Assembly: GCA_964557575.1 (NCBI GenBank)
Contig: CAZLBC010000008.1
Location: 1-64,000 of the forward strand
DNA: 64,000 bases
Direction of reading: 5' to 3'
From: CAZLBC01 sp964557575
GTDB lineage: Bacteria > Planctomycetota > Phycisphaerae > SM23-33
Part shown: in pieces, positions 43,460 through 52,703 of the stretch
Position numbering within the stretch: the first letter of the stretch is position 1
How the letters are laid out: each line of letters begins with the position of its first letter
The notes under the pieces: model-generated
What the model was told of the DNA's origin: nothing
Database searches by the model: none
What the model saw: the letters and a program-made list of their open reading frames with translations, nothing else
Made by a program: the position numbers and the translations under genes

Positions 43460-44211
43460 ATCGTCTCGAACTCCTTTGTGTTTTTTGCATTCGTGCCGCT
43501 GAGTGAAAGCGTCGCGCGAATTGCCGCCGGCCACGTTTCCGGGGGCGCGGCGGCGGTCCAGGTCCCGTCTGCACCGGCGGCGCCGATCGCGGCGAAACGG
43601 ACGTCGCGGCAGCAGTCGGCGAGGATGTACCGCGCGTGGCGTACCTGGATAAGGTTTTGCGGCGGCAGGTGAATCCGCGTTTCCTCGCGGGCGAAGCGCA
43701 GCAGGGTGTCGATGATGTCCGCGACCGGGCCGTCGTCGCGGGCCAGATTCCCGAGATCGACGCCTTCGATGATGTCCCCGGTGGCCGGATCGTCGTCGGC
43801 TTCGCCCCCATCACTCAGGATGGCGGTGGTTCGCAGGAGCACGGTCTCGCCGCCGGTCGGCACGTTGTTCCGGAGGGAGTAGCAGACGCAGGCGGCGGTG
43901 GGGGCGGGGCGATCGGCGCCGGGGTGTTCGTGTTTGCCGGCGCGTGTCAGCACGAGCGTGTCGCCGTTCTCGCCGACGTGGAGAAAGCCGCACCGGGCGG
44001 TGGTCAGAAGGTCCCGCCGCAACTGTGAAGAAAAGGCGAGGCCGACGGTGTGCGCCCGGTGTGCGGCGTTGGCCGCGGTGACCAGGGCCGCGGATTTCGC
44101 CACCACCGCGCCGAAGGCGATAGACAGCAGGGCGAGGATGCCGGCGGTCACCATGAGTTCCACGAGCGTGAAGCCGGTGATGCGGCGACGGACAGTGAGG
44201 GGCGCGGTCAT
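43441..44211 (-). CDS. Minor pseudopilin, GspJ-like, copy 1
   Basis: The protein has 256 residues. A short leader ends at Gly before FTLVELMVTAGILALLSIAF, the classic prepilin cleavage site and hydrophobic helix with Glu at +5. The rest (VGLAFSSQLRRDLLTTARCG, TLLRFAREETRIHLPPQ, YILADCCRDVRFAAI) is beta-rich. It is closely related in order and pattern to the protein at 48216-48962: both have AFG, then KS and LVT-A-N after the helix. It overlaps its upstream neighbour by four bases (ATGA) and the downstream GspK-like gene by 19, so translation is coupled. Probable role: tip complex of the pseudopilus in the periplasm. Confidence 0.85.
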   Translation of the reverse strand: MTAPLTVRRRITGFTLVELMVTAGILALLSIAFGAVVAKSAALVTAANAAHRAHTVGLAFSSQLRRDLLTTARCGFLHVGENGDTLVLTRAGKHEHPGADRPAPTAACVCYSLRNNVPTGGETVLLRTTAILSDGGEADDDPATGDIIEGVDLGNLARDDGPVADIIDTLLRFAREETRIHLPPQNLIQVRHARYILADCCRDVRFAAIGAAGADGTWTAAAPPETWPAAIRATLSLSGTNAKNTKEFETICTVGH

Positions 44212-45065
44212 CGGTCACCCTTCTCGTCATCCTTCGCGTCGCGCACCGGCAGGGCGGTCCGGGTGGCCTGGACGACCAGCGCCGGGCTGGCGACCGGCTG
44301 GCCCCGCTCGGCGATCACGTAGAAGCCGTCGGTGCGGTAATCGGCCTCCCAGGGGCGCTTCAGCCTCCCGCGGGTGCCGTCCGCGCTGATCCATTCCAGT
44401 ATGCCGTACCGGCCGGTATTCCGGTGGATCAGCGGGGAGCCGGCGCGGAGCGGTCCGCCGCCGGACGTGACCTCCACGAATCGCTTGCGGCCGTCGCCGT
44501 CCTCGTCCCGTATCGTGCAGGTGACGGCGGCGGCATATACCGCGCCGCCGGCGATGCGGTCGTAGGAGACGGCGACGATCTGGTAGTCGTTGCGATGAAG
44601 GTTGAAGTAGCGACCGAATACCAGGCAGCCCTTCTCGCGGCGCCCGTCGCGGCGGGAGGGGCCGTAGGGGATGTCGGCGGGATACCCCTTCTCCACTTCC
44701 TCTTTGTGTTTCTCTTCTTCGCCCGTTACCGGCGGGGTCAGGTAGTGGGCCCGGGGCGGCTTTTGGAAGGGACTGACGAGCCTGCCCCGGCCGTCGACGT
44801 CGTGACGCAGGACGGCCGCCGCCTCGGCGAGGCCGTTGCTGCAGATGACCGAGCCGACGACCATTTTCTTCGCCGCGACGTGGTTTTTCATGCCGGCCGG
44901 AAAGAGCGCCGCGGCCATGGCGAACCCGGCGGCGAACACCGCGATGGCGATCATGGTTTCGGGGAGGGAGAAACCCCTTATGTTTTTGGCCGTTCCCGCT
45001 TTTATCGCGCTCTCCTTGTGCTGCCCGGTGCCGTACTGCTCTTTTACCTGATTCCGTGTGCTGAC
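44208..45065 (-). CDS. Minor pseudopilin, GspI-like, copy 1
   Basis: The likely start is the GTG at 45065, giving about 285 residues with a 31-residue leader; an upstream ATG at 45191 would make a leader too long for prepilins. The cleavage region is G-F-S-L-P-E followed by TMIAIAVFAAGFAMAAALFP and AGMKNHVAAKK. The same F-S-L-P-E and F-P-x-G-M-K-N-H signature recurs in the protein at 48981-49778, so the two are paralogues. The C-terminal part has SPLIHRNTGRYGILEWISAD and ALVVQATRTALPV, also shared. It is the first gene of the copy-1 triplet. Confidence 0.8.
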   Translation of the reverse strand, partial: VSTRNQVKEQYGTGQHKESAIKAGTAKNIRGFSLPETMIAIAVFAAGFAMAAALFPAGMKNHVAAKKMVVGSVICSNGLAEAAAVLRHDVDGRGRLVSPFQKPPRAHYLTPPVTGEEEKHKEEVEKGYPADIPYGPSRRDGRREKGCLVFGRYFNLHRNDYQIVAVSYDRIAGGAVYAAAVTCTIRDEDGDGRKRFVEVTSGGGPLRAGSPLIHRNTGRYGILEWISADGTRGRLKRPWEADYRTDGFYVIAERGQPVASPALVVQATRTALPVRDAKDDEKGDR

Positions 45066-45299
45066 ACGGGTTCGACGTCGTTTGACGGACGATGCCGCCG
45101 GCGTTCCGGGAAATCCTGTTTTTTTCGCCCTACATGCCCCTTTACAGACAGTGCCGGGCCCTGGTATCGCTCGACCGCGCCCGGATATCACAACCCGGGA
45201 GCGGCCCGCGAGCGAACGGCGTATAGACTAATTACACATGCCGAATGCGTCAACTGTTTCTTGTCGTTTTATTTGTTGCCGGAACAACAGGTTCCGCGC
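45066..45299. other. Intergenic spacer between the two pseudopilin triplets
   Basis: About 230 bases separate the start of triplet 1 from the end of the GspK-like gene of triplet 2. The part just upstream of 45299 is AT-rich (TGTTTCTTGTCGTTTTATTT). I see no coding potential, clear terminator or promoter. Confidence 0.4.
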
Positions 45300-48110
45300 T
45301 CAATTCGAGTTAACGACTTTCTTCTGGCAGATCTTGGCGACCATGGAATTGGGCATCGTGTGTATTCTCGTGCAGTTGCTTCGGTCGATGATATCGAGGT
45401 AGTGCCAGTCTCTGAGTCCGTTGCCGTTGGCGTCGTACTGCCGCACCGTTATATATGCCGCGAACGTGTTACTGCGGACCGTCACGAGATTGGCGACGTT
45501 GCGGTAGAGAACATGCCTGAACAGGGGATACCTGATATCGTTGGGTGGTATGTTCAGATCTTCCCTGAGATAGTTTTCGAGGGGTATCAGGAGTTCCGAG
45601 GGAGTGAGAAAGCCCCGTAGGGGATTGTTGGCATTTCCGCTGATAGCCCCGCGGTGATAGTGTTCATCGTGGTCGCCGCCGAACTTGAGCTTGAAATCCT
45701 CGTCATAGGGATTATTCCTGAAGTCGACTATGCGTTTGGCGATTTGGCCGGCATTGACCGCGGGGACGTTCATCTCCTGGTTTTCTACCCACACGGGCCA
45801 GGGCAGCACCCAGGGAAGTTTCTCGAGGACCTGCTTCGGCGCGGTGTTGATGTTGATTTTTCCGTAGACCACGGGGTTGCCGTCGCCCCACATCCGGTCG
45901 ACGCCGAGCAATTCGATCGTTTCGCCGACGATCAGCGGCCAGGGCAGGTCCGGGAATATGGTTCCGTCGTTACAGAGATTCGCTCCTTGACCATCTTCTT
46001 CCACTTCCCGCACGCGGAGGAAGTCCGCCATGCCCCGGATGTACGATTTCCAGTACGCGGTGCTTTCGTCGGCGAGCTGTTTCGGCAGGGATTCGTCGGC
46101 GGTGGGGCCGGTAACGAAGAGCCCGAACAGTTCGCCGGTGCTGAGGAGGCCGTCCTGGTCGGGGCGTGGTTGTAGGATATGAAAACCGGTCTTGAATTGC
46201 TCGTGATCATCGAAGTCCTCGTCGTCGAACTGGACGTCTCCGTTTGCGGCGCCGATGGTGTGGTTCTGTACCGTATTTTCATCGACGTTGTCGCCTTCCT
46301 CCTCCGTTTCCTCGATCGCTTCCTTGGCGACAATGTACCGCATGTTGTCCTTGCTGGTGTCCCGTTCGACGATCTTTTCTTTTACCACTGTTTCGGCGCC
46401 GACGGCGGGATCGTCGGGAAGATCGCCGATGTCGATCACATCCATGGGGACGACCCGGGCGTTGCCGCCCGTGTCATCGGCATCCCTGACGAGCCGGACC
46501 GGCCCCGCGGAGAGGTCGAGGTTCGTATCGTCGATCCTGACGCCTCCCTTCGGAACGAAGAAGCTGTCGTCACCCTCGTTGTGGACGACGTAAATGTACT
46601 CGTTGCTGTTCATCTCGGACGTGATGTTTCGATCGAGGTCGCCGCCTTCCTGGATGAGGCGGTACGATGCCCCGCTGAAGGTATTGGCGGAAAAATAGGG
46701 ATTGTGGATTTCCACCGCCTGAACCAGCGTCGGTTCGTAGCCGTCGCCGGCGGCGTTTATCTTGTGCGCCGCCTTGATATAGGCTTCAGTGAGAACCGGC
46801 TGCGGCACGACCCCGTGGCAGGTGTATTCATTTACATCGAGCATGTAGGCCTTGTCTTGAGACTGCCCGTCCGCGTAGGCCCACGCGTTCGCCGTGAAGT
46901 GCAGCATCTGCTGTTGTATGGCGGCGTCGTTTACGGTGCTGGCCAGGTATGCCGCGATTTGCTGCAGGCCGGCCACCGGTTCAGCGCCGGCGGCTGCGGT
47001 GCCGTATTTCCCGAGAATGGTGTTCAGGTTGAAGCGGTCGAACGAGTCGGTATCTTCGGGCCAGGGTTTCCTCAGCCGGGAAAACGAGCTGGTAAACGTC
47101 GTCAGGTACTTGCGTTTCACGGGGGCAAGCTCGGACCCGCCGTTGCTGACGCAGGTTTCGTAGAACCGTCCCCGGTCGAACGGGGTTCCGGTGTCCAGCC
47201 ATCTGAGGTGCGGTTCGTCGTCGAAGAAGAAAGGGCGGTATGGCGAGTTTTCATCCAGTGAACCCAGCCGGCATATGCAATTGTCGTAGTAGTCGACGAG
47301 GTCGCCGCTGCTTCCCGTATTGCCGGTGATGAGGTCGAACTGCCCGCCGACGTCGAGGGTGACGTAGGGCTGGCATATGGGCCTGTCGTTTACACTTGCC
47401 CCCGTCCCGTACGCGGTGTTGACGGAGACGAGTCCGGAGAGATCTATCAGCCGCACCGCGACCTTGTACTTGTTGCCCGCCGAGTCGGTTGCGCTCGTGT
47501 CCCGCAGGTACGCATCCTTTATTCCGTCCCCGTCCGTGTCGACGTACTCGTCGGAACTGTCCATTTCGGCCTGGCTTACCTCGTCCGTCCTGGCCGTCTC
47601 GCTCGATGCGTCCCAGAAAATGCGGGACAGGTGAAGCCATTGCTCCGAACCGTTCTGACCGGTCTTGTCGGCCTCGAAAGCGGAAATAATGGTATCGTAG
47701 TCGGCGTAGTCGGGCTGCTCGAAGTTGCGGACGGGTGAGGGGAAATCCCGGAATCCCCGCCAGGCCCGCAGGTGATGGGGTCTCGCCGGCAACGATGTTT
47801 CCCAGAGCCGGCGGTATATGTCGCTGCTGCCGATGTCAGCTTTGCCGAACGTGTTATTAGGAGTAAAGTAGAGATCCTGTATCAACCGCTGCTCGAGGTA
47901 CGAACGCACGCCGTAGACGATCCGGTTTGTCGCGTTCAGATCCGCCGATGCCACGGATTGTGTCCGGTTTCGCCGGCATACCAGCAGGAAGGTGGTACCC
48001 AGCAGGGCGAGAATGGTCAGGAAGGCCACCACCATCAGGAGGGTGGACCCGCGGCGGCGGGTATGCGCGGCCGTCTTCGAAGCAACGCCGAATGTCCGTG
48101 CGGTATGCAT
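45300..48110 (-). CDS. Oversized GspK-like minor pseudopilin, copy 2
   Basis: The protein is about 936 residues from the ATG at 48110 (AGG seven bases upstream). The N-terminal helix is STLLMVVAFLTILALLGTTF after R-R-R-G. Like copy 1 it has YVDTDGDGIKDAYLRD, AVRLIDLSGLVSVNTAYG, YGKININTAPKQVLEKLPW, TPSELLIPLENYL and SNTFAAYITVRQYD, each aligned with a similar motif in the protein at 40919-43459. It lacks Glu at +5 as GspK proteins do. The large middle part with WAYADGQSQDKAYMLD and VPQPVLTEAYIKAAHK is also shared with copy 1. Role as for copy 1. Confidence 0.85.
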   Translation of the reverse strand: MHTARTFGVASKTAAHTRRRGSTLLMVVAFLTILALLGTTFLLVCRRNRTQSVASADLNATNRIVYGVRSYLEQRLIQDLYFTPNNTFGKADIGSSDIYRRLWETSLPARPHHLRAWRGFRDFPSPVRNFEQPDYADYDTIISAFEADKTGQNGSEQWLHLSRIFWDASSETARTDEVSQAEMDSSDEYVDTDGDGIKDAYLRDTSATDSAGNKYKVAVRLIDLSGLVSVNTAYGTGASVNDRPICQPYVTLDVGGQFDLITGNTGSSGDLVDYYDNCICRLGSLDENSPYRPFFFDDEPHLRWLDTGTPFDRGRFYETCVSNGGSELAPVKRKYLTTFTSSFSRLRKPWPEDTDSFDRFNLNTILGKYGTAAAGAEPVAGLQQIAAYLASTVNDAAIQQQMLHFTANAWAYADGQSQDKAYMLDVNEYTCHGVVPQPVLTEAYIKAAHKINAAGDGYEPTLVQAVEIHNPYFSANTFSGASYRLIQEGGDLDRNITSEMNSNEYIYVVHNEGDDSFFVPKGGVRIDDTNLDLSAGPVRLVRDADDTGGNARVVPMDVIDIGDLPDDPAVGAETVVKEKIVERDTSKDNMRYIVAKEAIEETEEEGDNVDENTVQNHTIGAANGDVQFDDEDFDDHEQFKTGFHILQPRPDQDGLLSTGELFGLFVTGPTADESLPKQLADESTAYWKSYIRGMADFLRVREVEEDGQGANLCNDGTIFPDLPWPLIVGETIELLGVDRMWGDGNPVVYGKININTAPKQVLEKLPWVLPWPVWVENQEMNVPAVNAGQIAKRIVDFRNNPYDEDFKLKFGGDHDEHYHRGAISGNANNPLRGFLTPSELLIPLENYLREDLNIPPNDIRYPLFRHVLYRNVANLVTVRSNTFAAYITVRQYDANGNGLRDWHYLDIIDRSNCTRIHTMPNSMVAKICQKKVVNSN

Positions 48111-48215
48111 TGTTCTACCTGCTCCTTCCGTCCCGCGAACAGCTCTCGCGGGGTTGATGAAACGATGTTCTATGCCCAATGTCGTGCAGTTTTCGCCGCC
48201 CGCGGGCGGGGGCCG

Positions 48216-48962
48216 TCATTTCCATATCGAAACCGGGCAGTATATTTCGATGTCTCTTCCCGACTCGACGCCCTGGACGGTTACTTCCACCACGGTCAGG
48301 GCCACCTTGACCGCCTGGGGCGTGTCTTCGGTTTTCAGGTTGTATGTGGTCCCGGTGGCGTTCCCGGCCCAGGCCGGGGCAAAATACGGTTTGTTATCCA
48401 GTTGTTTGCACTGTTCCACGATCACGTAACGGGTGTCCATGATTTCCCCGTAATTCCGGGGAGGGATCTGAACCCCGCCGCCCAGGATGCTCCCGGGATC
48501 GGCGGCATCCGGGTCGGTGGGGGGATCGAGAAAATACTCGTACAGTTTCGAATACTCGTCGGTATCGACCTCGATCGGTTCGGAAATCCGCAGCAGGGCG
48601 TCGCAGCCGTCGCCCGTGGGAAAGGATGTGTAGGTGATTCTCGACAGGTTGCTTCGCGTACTGTCTCCGGACGCGTCGAGGTCGTTGTACTTGCCGACGG
48701 ATATCATGACGATGGCATTCTGGGTTATCTTCAGAAAGCCGGATTTCGGGACGGTCAGGAGGTCGGTGCCGAGCTGCCGCGACAGCGCCGTCTCGGTCGT
48801 ATTCAACCGTTGCGATCGATTCGCCGAGGTGACCAGTTCCTTGCTTTTGGTCATGATCAGGCCGAAGGCCAGAATGAGGACGGCGAGGATTCCCGAACTC
48901 ACCATCAGTTCAACGAGGGTAAAACCGGAAACGCGGTCGCGGTGCGTTCTGTCCATGTTCAT
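48216..48962 (-). CDS. Minor pseudopilin, GspJ-like, copy 2
   Basis: The protein has 248 residues. After the leader MNMDRTHRDRVSG comes FTLVELMVSSGILAVLILAF with Glu at +5. The sequence continues GLIMTKSKELVTSANRSQ and TALSRQLGTDLLTVPKSGFL, mirroring copy 1 at 43441-44211, and ends with YVIVEQCKQLDNKPYFAPAW and VALTVVEVTVQG. It lies 105 bases upstream of its GspK-like partner and 18 bases from the gene before it. Expected in the pseudopilus tip. Confidence 0.85.
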   Translation of the reverse strand: MNMDRTHRDRVSGFTLVELMVSSGILAVLILAFGLIMTKSKELVTSANRSQRLNTTETALSRQLGTDLLTVPKSGFLKITQNAIVMISVGKYNDLDASGDSTRSNLSRITYTSFPTGDGCDALLRISEPIEVDTDEYSKLYEYFLDPPTDPDAADPGSILGGGVQIPPRNYGEIMDTRYVIVEQCKQLDNKPYFAPAWAGNATGTTYNLKTEDTPQAVKVALTVVEVTVQGVESGRDIEIYCPVSIWK

Positions 48963-48980
48963 TGGCTGTGTTCCTTAGTC

Positions 48981-49778
48981 TTAGTGCATCGGAAGGACCG
49001 TGCGCGTGACCTTGACGGTCAATGCGGGGCTTACGATGATGTTGTTGTCTTCATATTTCAGAACGTAGTACCGGTCACCGCCGGTGGGCATTTGATCCTC
49101 TTCCCACATGTCTTCCCACGAGCGGTCGAACATGACGTCAACCCGGTCAGGGTACCGGGCAACGGTGTCCATGAATGCGTACTTGCCCGTTTTCCGGTGG
49201 ATCAGGGGCGAACGGATGAGGATTTTTGCCAGCTCGCCGGCGTCTGCCGTCAGCCTGTAGTAGGTATCACCGTCGGCGTTTGTGTCTTTCGCCAGCGACA
49301 GATCGTCTACTTCGGCCAGTTCCACGAAGCCCGCGTGGTTCCTGATCTTTTCATACGAGACGGCCGCCATGAGGTAGATGCTCTGCTGGGGATAGTCGGA
49401 CAGCGGGCGGCCTACCAGGAAGCATCCGCGCTGCGGCGACCCGCTTATGTTTTCCTCGTGGGGATAATAGAACGGCATGTGGTTGTCTTCGCCTTCCGGC
49501 AGGTCGAGCAGGCCGTCGTCGGGATCCTGGAACGGGTGTTTCGGATGTTCGCAGTCGTTCGGGTTCACCAGACGCGGCCTGAGTTTGCTCATGGCCTTGT
49601 AAAAGGCCGCGTCGCAGAGGGTGGAACCGACGTTTATTCGCTCGGCGTCCTTGTGGTTTTTCATGCCGATGGGGAATACCGCCATGGTCAGCGCGAATCC
49701 CACGCCGAAGAGGACGATGGCCATCATCATCTCCGGCAGTGAAAATGCCCCGCGCGGTGAATGTCGTAAGGTATTCAT
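48981..49778 (-). CDS. Minor pseudopilin, GspI-like, copy 2
   Basis: The protein has 265 residues. The leader MNTLRHSPRGA is followed by FSLPEMMMAIVLFGVGFALT and MAVFPIGMKNHKDAERINVG. If cleavage is just before the Phe, position -1 is Ala instead of the usual Gly, with Glu at +5 kept. Shared with copy 1 are FSLPE, FPxGMKNH, RGCFLVGRPLSDYP, SPLIHRKTGKYAFMDTV and SPALTVKVTRTVLPM. It begins one base after the stop of the previous pseudopilin gene, so translation is probably coupled. Confidence 0.85.
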   Translation of the reverse strand: MNTLRHSPRGAFSLPEMMMAIVLFGVGFALTMAVFPIGMKNHKDAERINVGSTLCDAAFYKAMSKLRPRLVNPNDCEHPKHPFQDPDDGLLDLPEGEDNHMPFYYPHEENISGSPQRGCFLVGRPLSDYPQQSIYLMAAVSYEKIRNHAGFVELAEVDDLSLAKDTNADGDTYYRLTADAGELAKILIRSPLIHRKTGKYAFMDTVARYPDRVDVMFDRSWEDMWEEDQMPTGGDRYYVLKYEDNNIIVSPALTVKVTRTVLPMH

Positions 49779-49779
49779 G

Positions 49780-50673
49780 TTACCTCCTCGTGAAACTGTG
49801 ACCGGTGTAGGAGTTGAAGGTTATGAACTCGGCGTTGTTGTCGAGATAATCTTTCCAACTCGGCGCGTAGCGAAATGTCTTGTAGTTAAACGGCGTGACA
49901 CCGAGGACGGGATGGAGGGCACCGTCTTCGAGCGCCTCCGGCGGGTCGCTCACGGGCGGTTTCCAGAGAAGTGTTCCGGCGGCGGTTGGGTTGTTTCCAA
50001 AAAGCATGCCGTCGCCCCCGGACGGGTACGTGATCTTCGCGGCCTCGGTCATGATATTTCCCTGGGGAGAGAAGAGGATGGTAAACGTGGTAAAATCCTC
50101 GAGAATGTCCGGCCTCTTCAGTTTGGCGGAATACGACTCGTAGTCATTCTCGCTGTCGGCGTAATCCCCGGTATTGAATACGAAGGGTGCCGTTGCGCTG
50201 TTGTTCAGAAACGTGTTGCTCAACTGGCCGAACGCGAACGGTTCGGGGAAGGCGGTCGGGGCATAGACGGCCCGGCCGCCGCCGTCGCCGTCGCCGTCGC
50301 CATCGCCATCGTTCAGTGTTCTGAGTTCTATAGTGTTTCCATCGGTAAAATTCCCCGAGACGAATGCGGCGTAGCAGCGGTCGGAAACCAGTTCGTTGTC
50401 TTTCATGCGGTCGTCCAGCCCCACGTGAACGCCCACGTATTCCGAGCGGCTCAGGGCCTCGGTCCGGGCGAGGGCGATGTTGGATGAAAGAATGTTGACC
50501 GACTGCGATTCGCCGCTGTCCCGGATCATGGTCGCCGCGGAAGGCACCACGATCATGAGTATGAGGACGATGAGCCCCATAACGGTGATAAGTTCGACGA
50601 GCGTGAATCCCGCGCGGGTGATCGACGGCTTTTCAGCCCGGGTCATTTTTGTTGTCGTTTCGGTGATGTTCAT
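49780..50673 (-). CDS. Pseudopilin, GspH-like
   Basis: The protein is about 297 residues from the ATG at 50673 (GGAAAG upstream); an ORF start much further upstream is artefactual. The leader with R-A-G is followed by FTLVELITVMGLIVLILMIV and VPSAATMIRDSGESQSV, then NILSSNIALARTEALSRSEY, which is a GspH-type feature (N-x-x-x-A-x-x-x-A-x-S-x-x). The acidic Asp/Gly repeat (N-D-G-D-G-D-G-D-G-D-G-G-G) in the middle is encoded by a GTCGCC-type microsatellite near 50280-50310. Confidence 0.8.
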   Translation of the reverse strand: MNITETTTKMTRAEKPSITRAGFTLVELITVMGLIVLILMIVVPSAATMIRDSGESQSVNILSSNIALARTEALSRSEYVGVHVGLDDRMKDNELVSDRCYAAFVSGNFTDGNTIELRTLNDGDGDGDGDGGGRAVYAPTAFPEPFAFGQLSNTFLNNSATAPFVFNTGDYADSENDYESYSAKLKRPDILEDFTTFTILFSPQGNIMTEAAKITYPSGGDGMLFGNNPTAAGTLLWKPPVSDPPEALEDGALHPVLGVTPFNYKTFRYAPSWKDYLDNNAEFITFNSYTGHSFTRR

Positions 50674-50707
50674 GTTTTTTTTCTTTCCATTGTTTCTTCG
50701 CGCACCG

Positions 50708-51334
50708 TCAGCGGACCTGGTCTGAAGTGATGTTGTCGTCCATCGTTCCGTCCGTGTAGCCGTTTGCATAGGAACTGCCGTAATCGCCGTTGAAAAAGTC
50801 CGCACCGAGCTTGCCGTCCGGCCCGCACGAGACGATGGCCGGCGATTTGCCGAGCCCGCCGTTGAAGCAATAGAAGATCGGGTTCTCGAAGCCGTCAACG
50901 ATTGCCGTGCAGTCCTTCCAGCCGCCGTTGTTCATCTTGATCTCGACGAACCGGTCGGTGGGGAACTGCATCAGGACCTTCTCCGCATCGCTGCTGTGCC
51001 GCAGGGCGGCCAGAAGCACGTCATTGCCGTCGGTGCCGTTTAATCCATCGTTTTTCCATTCCACGACCGGCCGCCAGTTATTGTCGTGCCGGGAGGGGTA
51101 CACTCCCTTGTCTTCGCGGTAGGCGTCGACCGCCTCCATGGTCAGGGCCAGAACGTTCTTGGTGTATTCCACGGCCTTCTGATCGAGGACCTTTTGTACG
51201 GCCACGATCCCGATGCCCAGGAGGATCAGGAGGATGGAGAAGACGGTCATCAGTTCCAGGAACGTGAAGCCGCGGTTTTTGGTCCCGGGCCGGGCGGCGG
51301 GGTGTCGAAATGCATCGGTACGTCGGTCGGCCAT
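50708..51334 (-). CDS. Major pseudopilin, GspG-like
   Basis: The protein has 208 residues. The leader ends K-N-R-G and is followed by FTFLELMTVFSILLILLGIG and IVAVQKVLDQKAVEYTKNVL, then MEAVDAYREDKGVYPSR, the A-x-x-x-Y-x-x-D-x-G-x-Y-P pattern of GspG. Later GFENPIFYCFNGG and SCGPDGKLGADFFNGDYG resemble the calcium-binding C-terminal loop of GspG (S-x-G-x-D-G). It probably forms the pseudopilus shaft. About 34 bases separate it from the next gene. Confidence 0.88.
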   Translation of the reverse strand: MADRRTDAFRHPAARPGTKNRGFTFLELMTVFSILLILLGIGIVAVQKVLDQKAVEYTKNVLALTMEAVDAYREDKGVYPSRHDNNWRPVVEWKNDGLNGTDGNDVLLAALRHSSDAEKVLMQFPTDRFVEIKMNNGGWKDCTAIVDGFENPIFYCFNGGLGKSPAIVSCGPDGKLGADFFNGDYGSSYANGYTDGTMDDNITSDQVR

Positions 51335-51346
51335 GGTTTCTGTCCT

Positions 51347-51862
51347 TTATCCTTTCGTCGTGTCGACCCCGATGGAGAGGTCGTCGGTCTCGTCGTCCGT
51401 ATCGAGGCCCCGGCTGGTGAGGATGGGCGTCATCCGGTCCGCTCCGCCCCGCCGGTCGTAGCGGAGGGGGCCGCCGAAACCGTCGATGAGGACGTCGTTT
51501 CCGTTTTCGTTTTCACGTACGGCGGCACGGGGGAGGCGCCGGAGGATCGCCGCGGACTCCTTCGTGCCGCGGAGGTCCCGCAGCAGCCCGGCGGTACTGT
51601 TGCGGCTCCCGTCGCCCTCCGGCCATTGTGCGTTTTTTGCGCTGCGGCGGAATTCCCGCACCGCATCGCGAACCACCTTCTGGATGTTCCGGGTCTCCTC
51701 GTTGCGGGAGGTCTTCCATACCGTCGTGCCGATGCCGTCAACCAGGGCCAGCAGAATCGCGATAACTGAGATCGCGACTGTCATTTCGACGATGGTGAAT
51801 CCGCCCCGGGCAGGGCCCGGCGGGCGGGGGGGCAGCGATCGCGCTGTTCGTATACGGTTCAT
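51347..51862 (-). CDS. Pseudopilin, GspG/H-type
   Basis: The protein has 171 residues. The leader MNRIRTARSLPPRPPGPARGG is followed by FTIVEMTVAISVIAILLALV, with Glu at +5. The C-terminal region (VRDAVREFRRSAKNAQWP, NDVLIDGFGGPLRYDRRGG, LTSRGLDTDDETDDL) has the D-x-F-G-x-P-L-x-Y and S-x-G-x-D patterns of the GspG group, although the A-x-x-x-Y region is altered. It ends 12 bases before the next gene and begins two bases after the previous one. Confidence 0.8.
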   Translation of the reverse strand: MNRIRTARSLPPRPPGPARGGFTIVEMTVAISVIAILLALVDGIGTTVWKTSRNEETRNIQKVVRDAVREFRRSAKNAQWPEGDGSRNSTAGLLRDLRGTKESAAILRRLPRAAVRENENGNDVLIDGFGGPLRYDRRGGADRMTPILTSRGLDTDDETDDLSIGVDTTKG

Positions 51863-51864
51863 GG

Positions 51865-52653
51865 CTATCGTTTGTCCACCACGGCGTTGTTCACGTCGGT
51901 GCGCGGGTCGGCGTCAAGTGTCAGATCCCACCACTCCACTCCCGGATCGCCGCCGGACAGGTGGTTGTCCACGTCCCACCGGTAGCCGGGAGATATGATG
52001 GCGTAGGGCAGGAGGGGCATGTCGGTATCGTCAAAGCCGTCGGGGGGCTGCCCGTGGTAGTCGGTACTGTTCAGGTAGGGCGGCGTCGGCGATTCGTCGA
52101 TGAACTTGGCGTCCAGTTCTGAAGGGACGGTCAGCGAACTGTAGTTGTTCGAAGTCTGCGCACTGAAATACTGGATCTCGTGGTCGAAGGCATCCATGAA
52201 AAAGTAATATTGCGGCTTGTTGCCGTCATACTCTATGTCGATCTTGAGCTGCTCCGTATCCCCGTAAGGGCCGTATTTCTTGCCCCGCGCGCTGGTCTTG
52301 AAACCCTCGCCCGGATAATAATCCTTGTTATCGCCTGATGCGACCAGCGAATTGTCGCACATGGTGGGTACCACGTCGTCGAGGGGGCTCTGCAGTTCCA
52401 TGCCCGTCATGTCCACCACCAGCCTGCTCATGCCGCTGGCGGGGTAGACCCCGTGGTCGGCGTAATAACTCTTGCAGCCGCTGTCGAGAAGGGTGACCGT
52501 CGACCGCGTGGCTGACATCCGCACCTCCCGCGTGATCGCCTGGAAACTGGGGAGAAAGACGGTTATCAGCAGCAGGATGATCGTGATGACGGTAAGCACC
52601 TCTATCAGGGTGAAGCCGTGCTTACGACCGTGTTGTGCGTTTGATTGTTTCAT
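51865..52653 (-). CDS. Pseudopilin, GspG-type with long C-domain
   Basis: The protein has 262 residues. The leader MKQSNAQHGRKHG precedes FTLIEVLTVITIILLLITVF and LPSFQAITREVRMSATRSTV, then LLDSGCKSYYADHGVYPASG, the Y-x-x-D-x-G-x-Y-P motif. The remainder (KPQYYFFMDAFDHEIQYFSA, LPYAIISPGYRWDVDNHL) keeps the D-x-x-x-x-x-I-x-Y and S-P-G pattern in longer form. It begins 51 bases after the previous gene. Confidence 0.85.
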   Translation of the reverse strand: MKQSNAQHGRKHGFTLIEVLTVITIILLLITVFLPSFQAITREVRMSATRSTVTLLDSGCKSYYADHGVYPASGMSRLVVDMTGMELQSPLDDVVPTMCDNSLVASGDNKDYYPGEGFKTSARGKKYGPYGDTEQLKIDIEYDGNKPQYYFFMDAFDHEIQYFSAQTSNNYSSLTVPSELDAKFIDESPTPPYLNSTDYHGQPPDGFDDTDMPLLPYAIISPGYRWDVDNHLSGGDPGVEWWDLTLDADPRTDVNNAVVDKR

Positions 52654-52703
52654 TGTTATCGTCTCGTATACCTACTGGTTGCCGGTCATTGTATCGGTGT
52701 CCG

